A stretch of DNA of 64,000 nucleotides, taken from assembly GCA_003993805.1 (NCBI GenBank), contig RSEF01000026.1:4352204-4416203 (forward strand), given 5' to 3'. The position numbers were made by a program, and so were the translations under genes. Of this stretch, positions 33,301 through 44,445 are shown piece by piece. How positions within the stretch are numbered: the stretch's first letter is position 1; every line of letters starts with the position of its first letter. Origin of the DNA: Himantopus leucocephalus. Lineage: Eukaryota; Chordata; Aves; Charadriiformes; Recurvirostridae. The notes under the pieces were generated by a model. It ran no database searches. It saw only the letters and a list, made by a program, of their open reading frames with translations, and had not been told where the DNA came from.

Positions 33301-36300
33301 GCCGGGCAGAAGGAGCAGCTCCATCAGGCCCTGCGCAGCCTGCAGAGCGAGCACGCCGCGCTCCACCGGCGAGCCAGCGCCTTGCGGGAGGACAACGACC
33401 TGAAGGCAGAGCACATCAGCGCCATCGAAGGTATCACCTGCAGGGGAACGGTGGGGGGTCTGTCCTCCAAAAAAAAAATGGAGGCTATATGGAAAATACT
33501 CTTTAAAATTCTGGTCGTTAAAGCCAAACATGCACACACGCAAAAGGCCCAGGCTCTCTGAATGTGTTGCACACCTCAGCTTGCCAAGAAAGCCTCTGGT
33601 TTCCAAAGGGCTCCTAAAGTCATTTCCAACCAGATTAAAGGACCTCAGAGAAGTCAAGTGACTTGGCTAGAAGAAAGGATAGAATGGGAGACCTGAAAAA
33701 AAAAAAAAAGATGAGTCCTCAGCTTTGATGAGGACTTTAGCAGTCTTTGTCAGATCCATCGAACACTGCAATGCAAGCTGCGCAATGCAAGCCCACACGG
33801 GTGACGGGTGACGAGGCAGCCTGTTACCATGCAAAGTGTCTGCATGGCAGTGGATATTAGCAGCATATAAACACATGCTAATAGCGTCTTAAAAGACCAC
33901 TTCAGATAGAGGCAAGGGAACTTTAACAGCTAAAAATCACATCCCTTCAGAGAAGAAAGTCTAGTGTAGCCAACAACGTCCAGCCCACTTTACACATCTG
34001 GAGAAAGGGAAAGTTGCCATCCTTACATAAACATACAGAGATTTATATCCACCTTGATTTTCTTATCATTATTATTATTTCAGATAAATTGCAGAAAGAA
34101 CAACATCAGAAGGTAATGCTGGAGGCAACAGTCAGCCACTTGCACAGTAAGTGACACAAAGAAGTGCAAAGTAAGAGACCTGCGTTAGCGCTGTGGACGA
34201 TAACAGTGGCTTTTCATGTTCACAGACTTGATACGGAACCAGACCAACGAACAGAAGATCCAGGAGATGACGGTGCAAAGGAAAGGTCAGCAAACTTTGT
34301 AACTCCCACCTAGCCATCCTCTCACTGGACACAGGAACATTAGACCTGACTCTAGGAGAAGTCTCCATTGGTTTAGAATAAAGGATTATCTTAAAGCTGC
34401 ACAAAGCGAGTTACTATATTTTCCTAGTTAACATTAAAATGTAAGTGTATTTATGATGGCAGACTTTAAAAAATAAATGGATTTCATTGCAAATTCTACT
34501 TCAGTGACTATGAAGTTTTTTTCCCCAAGCAAAGTACATTCCAGTTTATAATTGCAACTACAGCTGTACTTGAAAAAAGTAGTAAAAGGCATTTTAACTC
34601 TCCCTCCCTTCCATTTCTGGCAACTACTTAGAAATATTCCTCTAAAGATGATTAACTGCAGCTACAGCAGAGGCAGGACCATGATAACTAACTCAGCTCC
34701 TGTGCTCAGCAGATGTGTTGCATGCGTAGCACGCAAATACTATCTTTAAACTGTGCTGAGTAAACAAGATCTAAAGCAAACTGAAAGCCTGGACCTGTTT
34801 CTCATCAGAAGCCTGACTGTTTTCTAGACCAGGTTTCCACCACGCAGACCCCACCTCTCACTCCTGTCAAGGAAAAACAAAACGCTCTGTTAGAGCACCC
34901 TGAGGAGGAGGAGGGAGAAGAAAGCCTGAAGGATGAGATGCAGAAAAGGACATCCCAGCTTACAGCAAAGGAGAACGAGGTGAGGAAGTCACTGAATCCC
35001 CTGCTGGGGAGCGAGCTGCTGGTGTAAGTGCTCCAGCAGCACAACACAAAGCTCCTGGAAGCAACCCCAGCTTAGTATCTCCTGTAAGGATTCTCTCTGC
35101 TGAATTTTTATCCCGATACCAGCCTCACCTAAACCCCTGATGCAGCCTCTGCGTGCAAGGGCAGGGCACCAGCAGAGCCCTCTCCACACAACCCCTTTTC
35201 TGCTCTCACAGACAAGGGTCTCACCAGTCTCACGGGGAAAAGCCAAAGCTTTAAGAGCTGAAGCCCTGAGCACAAAGGAAGGAGAGGAACAGAAGAAAAG
35301 GCTTACACGTAACAGGAAAGGTCTGCTAACAGAAGCAATGCCCTTACAACCAGGCTGCAAAAAAATTCAAAGCTTTCCAACCTCTTACACACTCTTTCCC
35401 ATCTAAGAGGCTGTTTCCAGACACAAGACTGGTAGCACAAACTGTGCCCTCTGCCAACCAACAGCCCCACAGTTCTTAGCAGTACTTAGCAAGGATTTAT
35501 AAAAAAGGATTTATAACTTACTGTAGCAGAGCTTAGAGCCACGCAGGAGAAGAGCTTGTCCTACTGACCCACACTGGCGAGTGCACCACCATCATCAGGC
35601 ATCACCCAGCGTCACCTGGGGAAGGGGTTTGTAAAGCACAGGGCCCAGCTGCCCCCGCGGTGGCTCTCGCAGCTTCCCGGCACAGGCAGTCTCCTTCCTC
35701 AGCCGCTGCCGCGCCGCTCACCGGGAGGGCAGCAGGCTCTCACGCCGCATGGCCGTCCAGGAAAAATGGTGCTCCCTGGGTTTTGGGGTTACACAGTGCA
35801 ACCAAGGCGCCTGTCCCACGTGTCTCACATTCAGGGGGTTTAAGGGACTCTGCAACTGCCCCTGCAGTCAGTGAAATGCAGGCTGAATTTCGGAATGAGA
35901 GGAAAAGCCTGCCACAAGTTTGTACTCCACGTCTTCTTCCTGACCTGCACACACCTGTGGTCATAAAAAATAACTATTGCTTTTGTCTTCCATGTGGTGT
36001 GAAAGATGGCAGCAAAGTCCCAGGATGGTAACTGACAGGGCATTGCCTCTGTCACCGCGTTCCCAGTAACGCTGACATCTGCTCTGTGTTCTATAGGTAC
36101 ATATGGACATACAGGTAGCAGGAGTGAAAATCCTCCATCACTGCAGTGCCCATGCATGGGAGAAGCGCTGCAGCCGCTGCGGGAGCCTTGCCGGTCTCGG
36201 TGCGTACAAGAGTGAGGGGATCCCTCCTGCTAACAGCCCCTCGCTCTGCTTGCAGTGCACAGAGCTGCGCTCGGAGCTGGAGGCCCTGAGCGAGGAGTAC

Positions 36301-36633
36301 CGCTCCTGCCTGACCAGGCTGCGCCAGTGCCGGGACGAGCTCAACCACTTCCAGAGCGAGCAGGCAAAGGTGGGAGGCGTTCCTCGCCCCGACTCCCAGT
36401 GCTTTCGGACCAAGGCTGCAGATCGGTCTGGGAAAAATTCCCCCATTTCTTTGTGCTGTGCAGAAAGATGAGTGACGTGTTTGCTAGGGATGAGATGAGA
36501 AGTTTCTTCTGCGCACCAATTTCCTAGTAACACTTGCTTCTCCCTGCAGAGACGTCGCGGTCACTGGATCCCTCTCCTGGTGGCAGTGATAGCAACGGCC
36601 ATAGCCACCTTCCTCGCAAGTTACAGACCGTGA
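24392..36633 (+). CDS. TRAF3IP3: TRAF3-interacting JNK-activating modulator (T3JAM)
   Basis: Fifteen coding exons: 24392-24694, 25942-26056, 26603-26660, 26872-26896, 27325-27354, 27668-27763, 31715-31786, 32053-32193, 32919-33056, 33295-33430, 34084-34146, 34226-34285, 34828-34979, 36256-36369, 36550-36633. All are GT-AG and frames agree, giving 528 residues (human 551). Landmarks shared with mammals are SESYDEKCERR and NVTTCR near the N-terminus, GTQT and SQQTD, QKMVILQELFSTLLQAS, EMEDQKQTYEQKAKEAL and ERQ-rich coiled coil through most of the second half. The C-terminal anchor is WIPLLVAVIATAIATFLAS before a short tail. The family binds TRAF3, boosts JNK signalling and acts in lymphocyte development. 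The first exon begins at acceptor 24335|24336, so a non-coding 5' exon lies upstream. The long intron 27764-31714 holds only simple sequence. Confidence 0.95.
27430..27445. repeat. (TTA)n microsatellite
   Basis: About five TTA units in an AT-rich patch of a TRAF3IP3 intron, ending in AAATAAA. Confidence 0.6.
30308..30422 (+). repeat. Strand-asymmetric G/T-only tract
   Basis: About 115 bp of the plus strand are almost purely G and T, with repeated GGGG, GGTTTTG and GGGTTT blocks and T-runs. It lies in the longest TRAF3IP3 intron. Four or more closely spaced G-runs make a G-quadruplex on the non-template strand possible. Confidence 0.75.
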
Positions 36634-36774
36634 AGGACCTTCCCAATGACTGACCTCACTGCAGGAACTGACTTCTGCTTCACCAACCCTCGCCGCAGTG
36701 CACCTTCTGCTGTTTTTTACTTGCCTATTTGGTTCATATCCTGAGCTGGTCTCACTCCAAACTCCCGCAGCTCC

Positions 36775-36780
36775 AATAAA
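36775..36780 (+). terminator. TRAF3IP3: TRAF3IP3 poly(A) signal
   Basis: AATAAA 142 bp after the TRAF3IP3 stop. The convergent C1orf74 gene ends about 650 bp further on. Confidence 0.8.
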
Positions 36781-37196
36781 AGCTGGGAGATCACCCCTTC
36801 CCATGGCTGCTTTGGTTATTCTGGATCAGCTGAAGTTTGTGCTGCCCAGTCCCTGCAGCGCTGAGGGACAAGGCCACTCCGGCTGCCACTGACAGGGCTT
36901 GCAAGGGGTGAGAAGGACGGAGCATCCCGTGCCCTCAGGATCCAGCCTCCCTGGTTTTCACGCCTGGCAACTGGGAGGACTAGGCTATTGTCTTCCTTTA
37001 TTTCTTGCCTCCTTAAATGGGAGGTAGTCGACCCTGGACCATTTCTACTGGTGCCTGACAAAGAAGCCCAGCTCAGGAAGGCTTTTTAGCACAGTCCCCT
37101 CCTACTCCCACTCCTCGTGGGCCCAGTTCAGCCTACCGCTCTGTAAGCCTGTCTCTTGGCCAAGCGTCCCTACAGCCACGTCCGCTTCCCCTCCAC

Positions 37197-37260
37197 TGCC
37201 AGCACCACATTAATTCCACAGAGACAGANTGCCAGCACCACATTAACTCCACAGAGACAG
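37197..37260. repeat. 31-bp direct duplication split by a single N
   Basis: TGCCAGCACCACATTAATTC and its continuation to CAGAGACAG (37197-37227) are repeated at 37230-37260 with one substitution (AATTCC to AACTCC), separated by an N at 37229. This is the same pattern as at 881 and suggests an unmerged overlap rather than a natural repeat. Confidence 0.8.
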
Positions 37261-37432
37261 GGGTTTTAAGCCCCTTTTGGAGCTGCACTGTGCAGGCATT
37301 GCAGTAGCACTTGCCCCTCATTCAAGCACAGGCTCAACCATGAGGTGGTGGTGCATGACACCACGTCGCACAAGTAGTAAATATGATATGGAGTCTACTT
37401 CACAAATTCAAAACACTGTGGTGTTTGAATTT

Positions 37433-37438
37433 TTTATT
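37433..37438 (-). terminator. C1orf74: C1orf74 poly(A) signal
   Basis: TTTATT on the plus strand reads AATAAA on the minus strand, about 300 bp after the C1orf74 stop. Confidence 0.65.
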
Positions 37439-37736
37439 ATTCCTCAGCTGTTCGCAGTAAATAAATATACCCTGACTTCACAGGGCACACTCTGCAGTCA
37501 GGACGGAGGCTGCAGAGCAGCTGTGAGCACGCACATCCACACACTGGTCTTCTGGGAAGTACATGTTTGATTTGCAACTGCCCTACAAGGTCTGGGGCCT
37601 GAGATCATCACCATTCAGCCTTTGGTGCTCAGGGGCTTCTTGAGAGCCTCAGCGGGCCACACACACGGGAACTGGATCTCTCGCCTCGGTCCCTGTTGCA
37701 AGTGAGAAATACGCCAAACAGTCTTGAGTTTGTGTT

Positions 37737-38576
37737 TTACAAGGCAACTGCTGGAAGAGACACCACTTCGCTCGAAATGCAGAGATCTACAAAGTCACCC
37801 TGCGCACTGAAGGCCTCCTTCAACTCATTGCACCAGGCATCCAGCACCTCCTTCAGCTCCGTGCAGAGGTTCTCCGGGATGCTGAAGGAGTAGATCTGGA
37901 CCCTGAGACCGTCCCTTATCCTGGGGCAGGAGGCCTGGACCATGAACACCCTCAGCGGCGTCAGCCCCAGGCAGTTCTCAGCACCCTCCTCCATGGCAAA
38001 GGTGTACGCCGCCGGGTAGCCCAGCAGCACCCCGACGATGGTGCAGAGGTTCCAGCCCGTGGGGACAACCTCACTGGAGGACACAGGGCCGGTGGTGGTG
38101 GCCTCGGCAGCCCCTAGATGGGCAAGGAGGGCAGCGAGGTGGCCCCTGATGGCCTCGGCCTCCACTGGCCCGCAGAGAGCCGGGCACTGCCGCCCCGCTG
38201 AGACGTCCATGAAGGGTGCAGGGTGGGCACGCAGCACGGCCGCCAGCCTCCGCTGGGCCAGCCCCGGGTGCAGCAGCAGGGCCGAGCCCTCGGCGTCCAG
38301 CAAGTGCAGACGACGCGGGGCCAGCCCGGCCTCCATTAAGCGGGCCAGGTACCGCCGCAGCTCTGCGGGGCCCGCCGCGCCGCAGTCGTACAGCAGGGCC
38401 GGCTTCAGCCCCGCCGCCACCGCCAGCACCTCCCCGGCTAACTGCAGGGCCCGGGCCGCCGGCAACCGCCACCGCCGCCCGAATCCCAGCTCCTCCCGAG
38501 CCGCCGCCACCAGCCGCGGCGCCGACAGGGCGCTGCCCGCCGGGGCCTCCGCCTCCTCCCCGGCCGCCGGGCCCAT
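37737..38576 (-). CDS. C1orf74: UPF0739 family protein C1orf74
   Basis: An uninterrupted 279-residue frame on the minus strand, intronless as in mammals (human about 269 residues). The ATG lies in a strong initiation context (GGCGGCCATGG). The protein is rich in alanine and leucine in its N-terminal half. More conserved segments are ALLYDCGAAG, HLLDAEGSALLLHPG, PTGWNLCTIVGVLLGYPAAY and RVFMVQASCPRIRDGLRVQIYSFSIPENL (given here in part). Function is unknown; no catalytic motif or membrane segment is evident. The first two-thirds is extremely GC-rich with many CpG, continuous with a CpG island over its promoter (to about 38800). It sits between TRAF3IP3 (convergent) and IRF6 (same strand, upstream), as in human. 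Confidence 0.92.
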   Translation of the reverse strand: MGPAAGEEAEAPAGSALSAPRLVAAAREELGFGRRWRLPAARALQLAGEVLAVAAGLKPALLYDCGAAGPAELRRYLARLMEAGLAPRRLHLLDAEGSALLLHPGLAQRRLAAVLRAHPAPFMDVSAGRQCPALCGPVEAEAIRGHLAALLAHLGAAEATTTGPVSSSEVVPTGWNLCTIVGVLLGYPAAYTFAMEEGAENCLGLTPLRVFMVQASCPRIRDGLRVQIYSFSIPENLCTELKEVLDAWCNELKEAFSAQGDFVDLCISSEVVSLPAVAL

Positions 38577-39267
38577 GGCCGCCGTACGCAGAAGTAGAAA
38601 CCACCGCCGGGCCTAAAGCTTCCGGGGCGGCCTCGGCGCTAGCGTGGGCGGTGATCCGGGGGCGGAGCGGCGATCCGGGGGCGGAGCGGCTGGGTCCCGC
38701 CTGGAAAAGCCGCTCCGCCCCGGTCTAGGCCTGAGCCCGGGCCCACCCCGCAAGGCCGCTCCGCCCGGGCCCGGGCCTCAGCGGGAGAAGGCCGCTGCCA
38801 TTCCCCTGAGGTTTCAGAGTGTGTTTTCCGCTTCAGGTGGCTTCCCGTAGCGTGCAGAGGTGTTTATTTTACACATACATATGTGTACGTTGTGCCTGTG
38901 GATACATACATATTAAAAAAAAAAACAAAAAACAACACACACGCTGGAAGAAGGGCCAGGCTCCCAGCTTGCAGCTACAGAGCCATTACAGACAGCAATA
39001 AAGCTAGGCAAGGTGGTAATTCTCCAGGTGGTTTTAATAGAGCACAGATTACTTCCCCCCCCCCTAATGATCAAGTATTTATATACAATGTATCAGTAGT
39101 GGATTTAAGAAAAAATATTACAGAATTGAAAATCTGATTTATACAGCAAACAGCAGAAAACAGGGAAGGAGCTAGAGGTATTCCTGTAATTCCCTCTGTT
39201 TTAAACGCTTCCAACTCAAAAGCACCGTAGACTGCTGAAACTGAATCAGATGACCAGATTTACAGAT

Positions 39268-39273
39268 TTTATT
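39268..39273 (-). terminator. IRF6: Possible IRF6 poly(A) signal
   Basis: TTTATT (AATAAA on the minus strand) 82 bp after the IRF6 stop. Another lies at 38864-38869. Mammalian IRF6 has a longer 3' UTR, so the distal signal may be the main one. Confidence 0.5.
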
Positions 39274-39354
39274 CAGATCGAGGCAAGGCACTCGTTAAGA
39301 AATACTCGTCTGTATGTACAAGATGAGCAGCCACGGGGCAGAGCAAAGGGTCTG

Positions 39355-40816
39355 TCACTGTGCCGGCAGCGGCTGGGCCATGTGCATGGCGGGGGCCTGC
39401 ATCGGCCACCCCTCCTGGTGGTTCTGCAGCAGGCGGTACAGCTGCTTCAGGTGGGCCACGATGTTGTCCTTGATGTCGGGCGTAGAGATCTGGAGGCGCA
39501 CGCTGCCGCTGTCGAAGGAGCGCGTGAAGTCACCGGAAAACATTTCGTAGATCATCCGGGCCACAACTGGAATGACCTGTTTAAGAAGAAGGCAGTTGTT
39601 TTAGCCTAACGGTCGCACAGTATATTCCCGCTATTTTGCAGGAATCCCCTGCCCCGGATGCAGGGCATGGTTTCCACAATAACCTAAAGCGCACTCGCAG
39701 ACCGATGCTGTTTGGCACACGTAACATTTGTATTTGCCATGACAAAACCCACCAGCCCTGTTGGCGTTTCCCGGTGTCAGTAACCACAACAGAGAAGAAC
39801 ATGTCTCTGGTATCCGTGGGCATCGATCCAGAGCCAATGCACCGGCCCCGGCAAGGCTGGCACGTGTCACTTCAGAGTCTCAGCTCCTACCTGAACCACA
39901 ATCAGCTTCCTCTCCCTGGGTTTTCCGTCAGGCCATTCTTCTCCAAAACAGAAGTAGATCTCATATGGTGGTTGTTTCTCAATTTGTCCTTTCTGATGGG
40001 CAATCAGCTCTAGGAAGAAAAGCAGAATGCTGCGCGGTTGTCCTCTTTCAGTTAGAAACACTCACCCCATCCCCCCTCATTATATCATCCCAGGTCTTAC
40101 CTACACTGTCCTTTGCCAGAGCCACCTGTTACACATACACAATTACAGCTTACTTCTTGAACCCAGAAGAGCCTTCTTTAACAGCAAGGCCCACCAATGT
40201 TTTTTGGAGCATTAAATGAGTGCACATTCACTTTCTTCTGATGCGCACCTGCCGCATTGTCCACTGAAGTCGGGGAAGTGGTGGCCCCTCCCCAGGCTCC
40301 ATCCAAGAGCAAACTCATTGGTGCATCCAGGCTGAGCCCCAGTGCAGACCACCCTTTCCAATAGTGCCACCAAGTGCCCAGACCACTATCCAAAGCTATT
40401 TTCCAGAAGCAGAAGCTACCTACCGCTTAGGAACGTTTCCAGACAGAAGAGTTTGACTTTCTTTTGCCTCTCGATCAAATTTGGTGTGGTGGAAGAAGGC
40501 GCGCAGGGACCAGACCAGTACACCTTGCACTGGCAGAGCCGGACAGCGTAGATGGCGTGGCCACTGACCTCCAGGATCAGTCCCCTGTCCATAACATCCA
40601 GCAGCCGACTTGTGAAGACCTTCTGCCTTTCATTGGTGATTTGTTCTGTTCCTGGAAACTTTACTTGCTCCAAACTAATGGGCCCAAAGAGCTCTTCCTG
40701 GTCTGGCATGGGACCCAGCTCTCCATAGAAAAGTCTGCATCCCTGTGGGTTGCTTACTGTCGTCGTCGGTCCAGTCTCCTTTCCTCGATATTCAAACTTG
40801 ATTTCTAGGTCTGTCA
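39355..40816 (-). CDS. IRF6: Interferon regulatory factor 6, C-terminal half only
   Basis: Three minus-strand coding exons: 40816-40424, 40009-39891 and 39576-39355 (stop TGA), in frame with each other, giving the last 244 residues or so of a protein that is 467 long in human. They encode the IRF association domain (IAD), with [24 protein letters not shown]-like [49 protein letters not shown] and [15 protein letters not shown]. The IAD mediates dimerisation; IRF6 drives keratinocyte differentiation and palate fusion in vertebrates. The first exon here begins with TG, completing an ATG whose A would be in the next upstream exon. That exon, and those encoding the tryptophan-rich DNA-binding domain, are not found to the right. 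A 10-N gap lies only 155 bp upstream, so the gene is cut by the assembly, not decayed. Confidence 0.95.
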
Positions 40817-40971
40817 CTGAGAGAGAAAGTGTCAGTATGGCTCTTCCTGGACATTTGCATGTACTGTATCAGCAGAAGAGACACACCATGCAATCCATGC
40901 TACAGTCACAGGGATGTTTAAACCGTACACAGTTCTCCATGCTAACAAGCAAACAGTCACAAGAAAAAAAA

Positions 40972-40981
40972 NNNNNNNNNN
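40972..40981. other. 10-N assembly gap inside IRF6
   Basis: Ten N follow an A-rich run. Left of it is IRF6 intron sequence; right of it no IRF6 exon appears in over 10 kb. The 10-N length differs from the 100-N gap, suggesting another joining step. Confidence 0.95.
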
Positions 40982-43900
40982 GGGTGGACGTTGCTGGAGT
41001 GAAGGGCGTGAGGTTGAGACATCCCCAAAATCCCGCGGCTCTGGTGGGAACTGACCCAGCCGGGGGCTTTGCGTTGGGGTGGGTTTGGCCCACAGCAGTT
41101 CTGGAGCTGGAGANCCCAGGACGGGGATCCCCACCCCGACAGCTCCCTGTTCGCGCTTGGACCCTCCGTAATGGTAATGTCGAAGCGCTGCCAGCTCTGG
41201 GATGGAGGAGCATTTAGAAGCCCTGGGTCGTGGGGCCGTGCAGGTGGGGGAATCGTGCTGTCCCCGAGTCCTCTCGCCTGACCGAAGCCCTCGAGATGAG
41301 CGGCAGTGGAGGTGGCGGCCGGGCGCGGCAGCACGCCATGTCCATGCCTTGTGTCAGCTCCTGCTGTGGTACCAGCCTGCCCTGAGCTCCCCGACATGAA
41401 ATCCTTGGGGTTGCTTCACTTCTTTCCTCGTTTGCTTTGCTGCTTTTACTATTCTTTTTAAATCTCCTTTAAAATGCACTCTGAGCTATCCTGTGCTGTT
41501 TCTTTTTCCTTTGCAGCCTCAAGGGGGAAATGCTTGCCTGTGAGTACCACTGAAAGCGCTTGTATGTACTCTTTTGGCTTAGTAAGTAGGACTTCTCTTG
41601 ATTAATGTTGCATGGAAACTACTTTGGGGCAAGACAAGCGCATGGTGCAGAAGGAAGTCTTTTGCTGTATAATAACCCGTCATTAAGGGGGACCTCAGTG
41701 GGGGAGGAATATGTTACCAGGGCTGAGCCCACTGGTTCTTCAGCTCCAGCTGGACTTACTGGTGCATCGTGCTTGTGCTGGCTGCCCGCAAAAGTGTGTG
41801 TCACCCTGAGTTTGCTCCGTCTCTGGATGAGGACATAGGAGTGCTCTGTGCTGGCGCTGCTGGTTTGAGCCACATCACTTGTCCTGAGCGGGTCCCACTT
41901 ACGTCTCTTCTCCAGCTGGGATGGGGCACGGTGACGATCCTTTTTGCAGGGGTTTTGCAGGAGTCAGTGGATCATAGTTTGCATGGGAGTGGAGCTGCTC
42001 AGCACTGGTTCCCCGTGACTTGAGGGACTGGGTGGCTTTAGCGTGTGCTTGGGACACAGCTGGGTGGATAAACCTGTGTCAGCGGCAGCTGTCACCAACT
42101 CCTCCCTGTCACGTCCCCTTGGGAGCATCCTTGAATGGGGACGAAGGGAGCAGGACTGTCTTTCTCCCTCCCTAAGGGGAGAACGTGTCCTTGTCTGTCC
42201 CCCTTCTCCAGGGAGCCATCAGCCAGCGTCACCCGTGAGACCTTGGCTTCCCTCTCGGCCACCGAGTGAGGGGCTGGGATGGGACCAGAGATGCCCTCGC
42301 TTCGCCCTGCTCCCGCCGGCCCCGAGGCCCGTCCCCGCACCCCTGCTCTGCTGGTGGCCATCGCAGACCCCGCTGCACCCCCTGGCTTGGCTTCTCGGCT
42401 GTTTCGCCTCATGCAGTACATGCAACGCTGATGGGTTTTTGTCTCGTAAAAGTTCTTTTGCCATTTAGGTGCTCTCTCTGGGGGCCCGTCTATTGCACGG
42501 CAGGTCCCTGCGTGGGGCTGTGGGACGGTCCCGTGCCACATCCTCGGTGCGGTGCCGTGCTCGTCCCCGTACACCGGGGTGACCCCCAGCACCCGGCTGC
42601 TGCCACCCACCTCCGGGTGGTCTCCCCCTGCGGCAGCAGCAGGCGGTGCGGGGAGCACCCAGGGGTGGCGGTGCCTAAGGGTGGGCTCAGAGCTGTGTCC
42701 TCGGAGGCTTCGGGTCACTGCGCCTGGGCTGCCGGCGGCATTGCTGACCCGCTCTTGCTCTGGGCAAAGCTCTGCTCCCTCCTCGCCTCTGCCCCGGGCT
42801 TTGGGGTAAATCCTCTCACTCCTGGTGCTCTGGCACCGGAGGGAGGGTTGGGTTCAGCGCACAGAAGGTGAAGCGGTCGCTGGTTTGGTTCCCAGATGTC
42901 GGGTGTTGAGAGAGGGTTCGGGTTCGGGTGGGGAGCTGCCCCCGTTCCGCTGCGGCAGGGTGCTCCCCGCAGTGATGGGGCGCAGGTCTCACCGCCGCGG
43001 GATGCGGCGCAGCTCCTGCCTCCGCCCCGGCAGCGCTCCTCCAGCCCTGAGAAACCCCTGCTTGAACGGACTTGGCCATCTGGATGGGCAGTTCTTTCAC
43101 TTTAATTGCACTTTGACCTTGAAGTCAGGCTTTTCCCGCAATTTTCTCAAGGTGACTGCTCCGTCTTCGTCACCGGTATTTACGCACATGTCGTAGGACA
43201 CAAAGGCGTGGGGTTGACGCTGCAGTCGCGTGCCTCTGTCTCCCGTTCTCTGGTTTGCGACAGTGTTCTTAACAACGCTGCCGAGTTTTCTCACTGACTG
43301 TTCTGCCAAAGCTGCGGAAGCGCACAACGCGTCAAGCTCAGACGTTGCTGTAGAGCATCTCCCGTGTTGGGGTGGCCGACTTGGGAATGCAAAAAGGGCG
43401 CGTTTCTCCTAAAGTTGCCCGTCTCCCTGGCTTTCAGAGGCCTTAATGTGGAAGGTGAGGGGAAAGGGAGAAAGAATCTGAGCTGGGAGAGCTTGTGATA
43501 AATCCGGTAAATCATTGCTCTGATACTGAGTAATGTTAATTTAGAATCAAATCAGAGGGAAATTATCCATGGGCTAAAAATCAAAGCCTCCCCCCTTCAG
43601 ATTTACCTTTACTCTGAGCCGAAAGGAGCTGTGTGTTTAGAAAACGAATGTATATGCCAGCTTTGCAAAAGTACTTTCCAAATGCTGCGCTTCAAGTGTT
43701 TCTCTTTCCCCTATGTTTAAACAAATAACACAGACTTCCTAGGAGGGTTTGCAGATAAATGAAGGGAACTTGGTCCCAATTCCTCGATTCCAGTACAAAC
43801 CTTCTTAGTGTTGGTGCTTTGCTTGAGAAAGTAGCGTGTGAGCAGCTGTTACGGATCACTTCTGTCTGATGACGGTTACTTTCTAAGTGTCGTTGTTGGG

Positions 43901-44439
43901 AAAGCTGTATAGATATTTATTTTATTTTTTTTCTTAATTGCAAATAGAAAATATGTAGGGTCTGGATTTCCTGACTGTTGGATTTTAAGTGTTGATGCCT
44001 ACTGTTAATTGTCAGCAAATTGGCTTGATATCTGTGCCAATTTTTTTTTTTAATTGCAAAACAGTACTGGTTGGGTAACAAGACAAATTGCCCGTATCAA
44101 TTTACACATGGGTTTGCAGCCGCAAAGCGCTGCAGCAGAGCAGAGCGGGCGCCGAGCGACTCGAGCCCTTCCCGTTTTTTTCTGTGCCCCGAGCCACTGC
44201 CTGAGCCGCGGCTGTAGGAAACCCTGGCTGTCGGATTTTAACTTGTCACTGTGCGTTTGTAAATACGTAATTCGCTTGTACTGACCTGAGCACGTTCCTG
44301 TCGTCTGTTGGGCCCTCGGTGAGGCAATGCAAGGAGTTTTATCAAAACTATAAGTATTTATTGTGGTTAATGCACAAAATGATTACTGTAATGTTTTTTT
44401 ATGTTTGTCCTGGAAGTGTACTTTCCTGTGGAGAAGGTA

Positions 44440-44445
44440 AATAAA
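44440..44445 (+). terminator. Plus-strand poly(A) signal
   Basis: AATAAA following a T-rich stretch with TGTTTGTCC. No upstream coding exon is known for it in this window. Confidence 0.4.

Noticed and set aside
38038..38728. Long plus-strand frames opposite C1orf74
   Set aside because: Proline/alanine-rich shadows of a very GC-rich real gene on the other strand.
41518..41540. 23-nt exon-like segment between TTTGCAG and GTGAGTAC
   Set aside because: Good splice signals, but too short and unlinked to any recognised coding sequence to be annotated.
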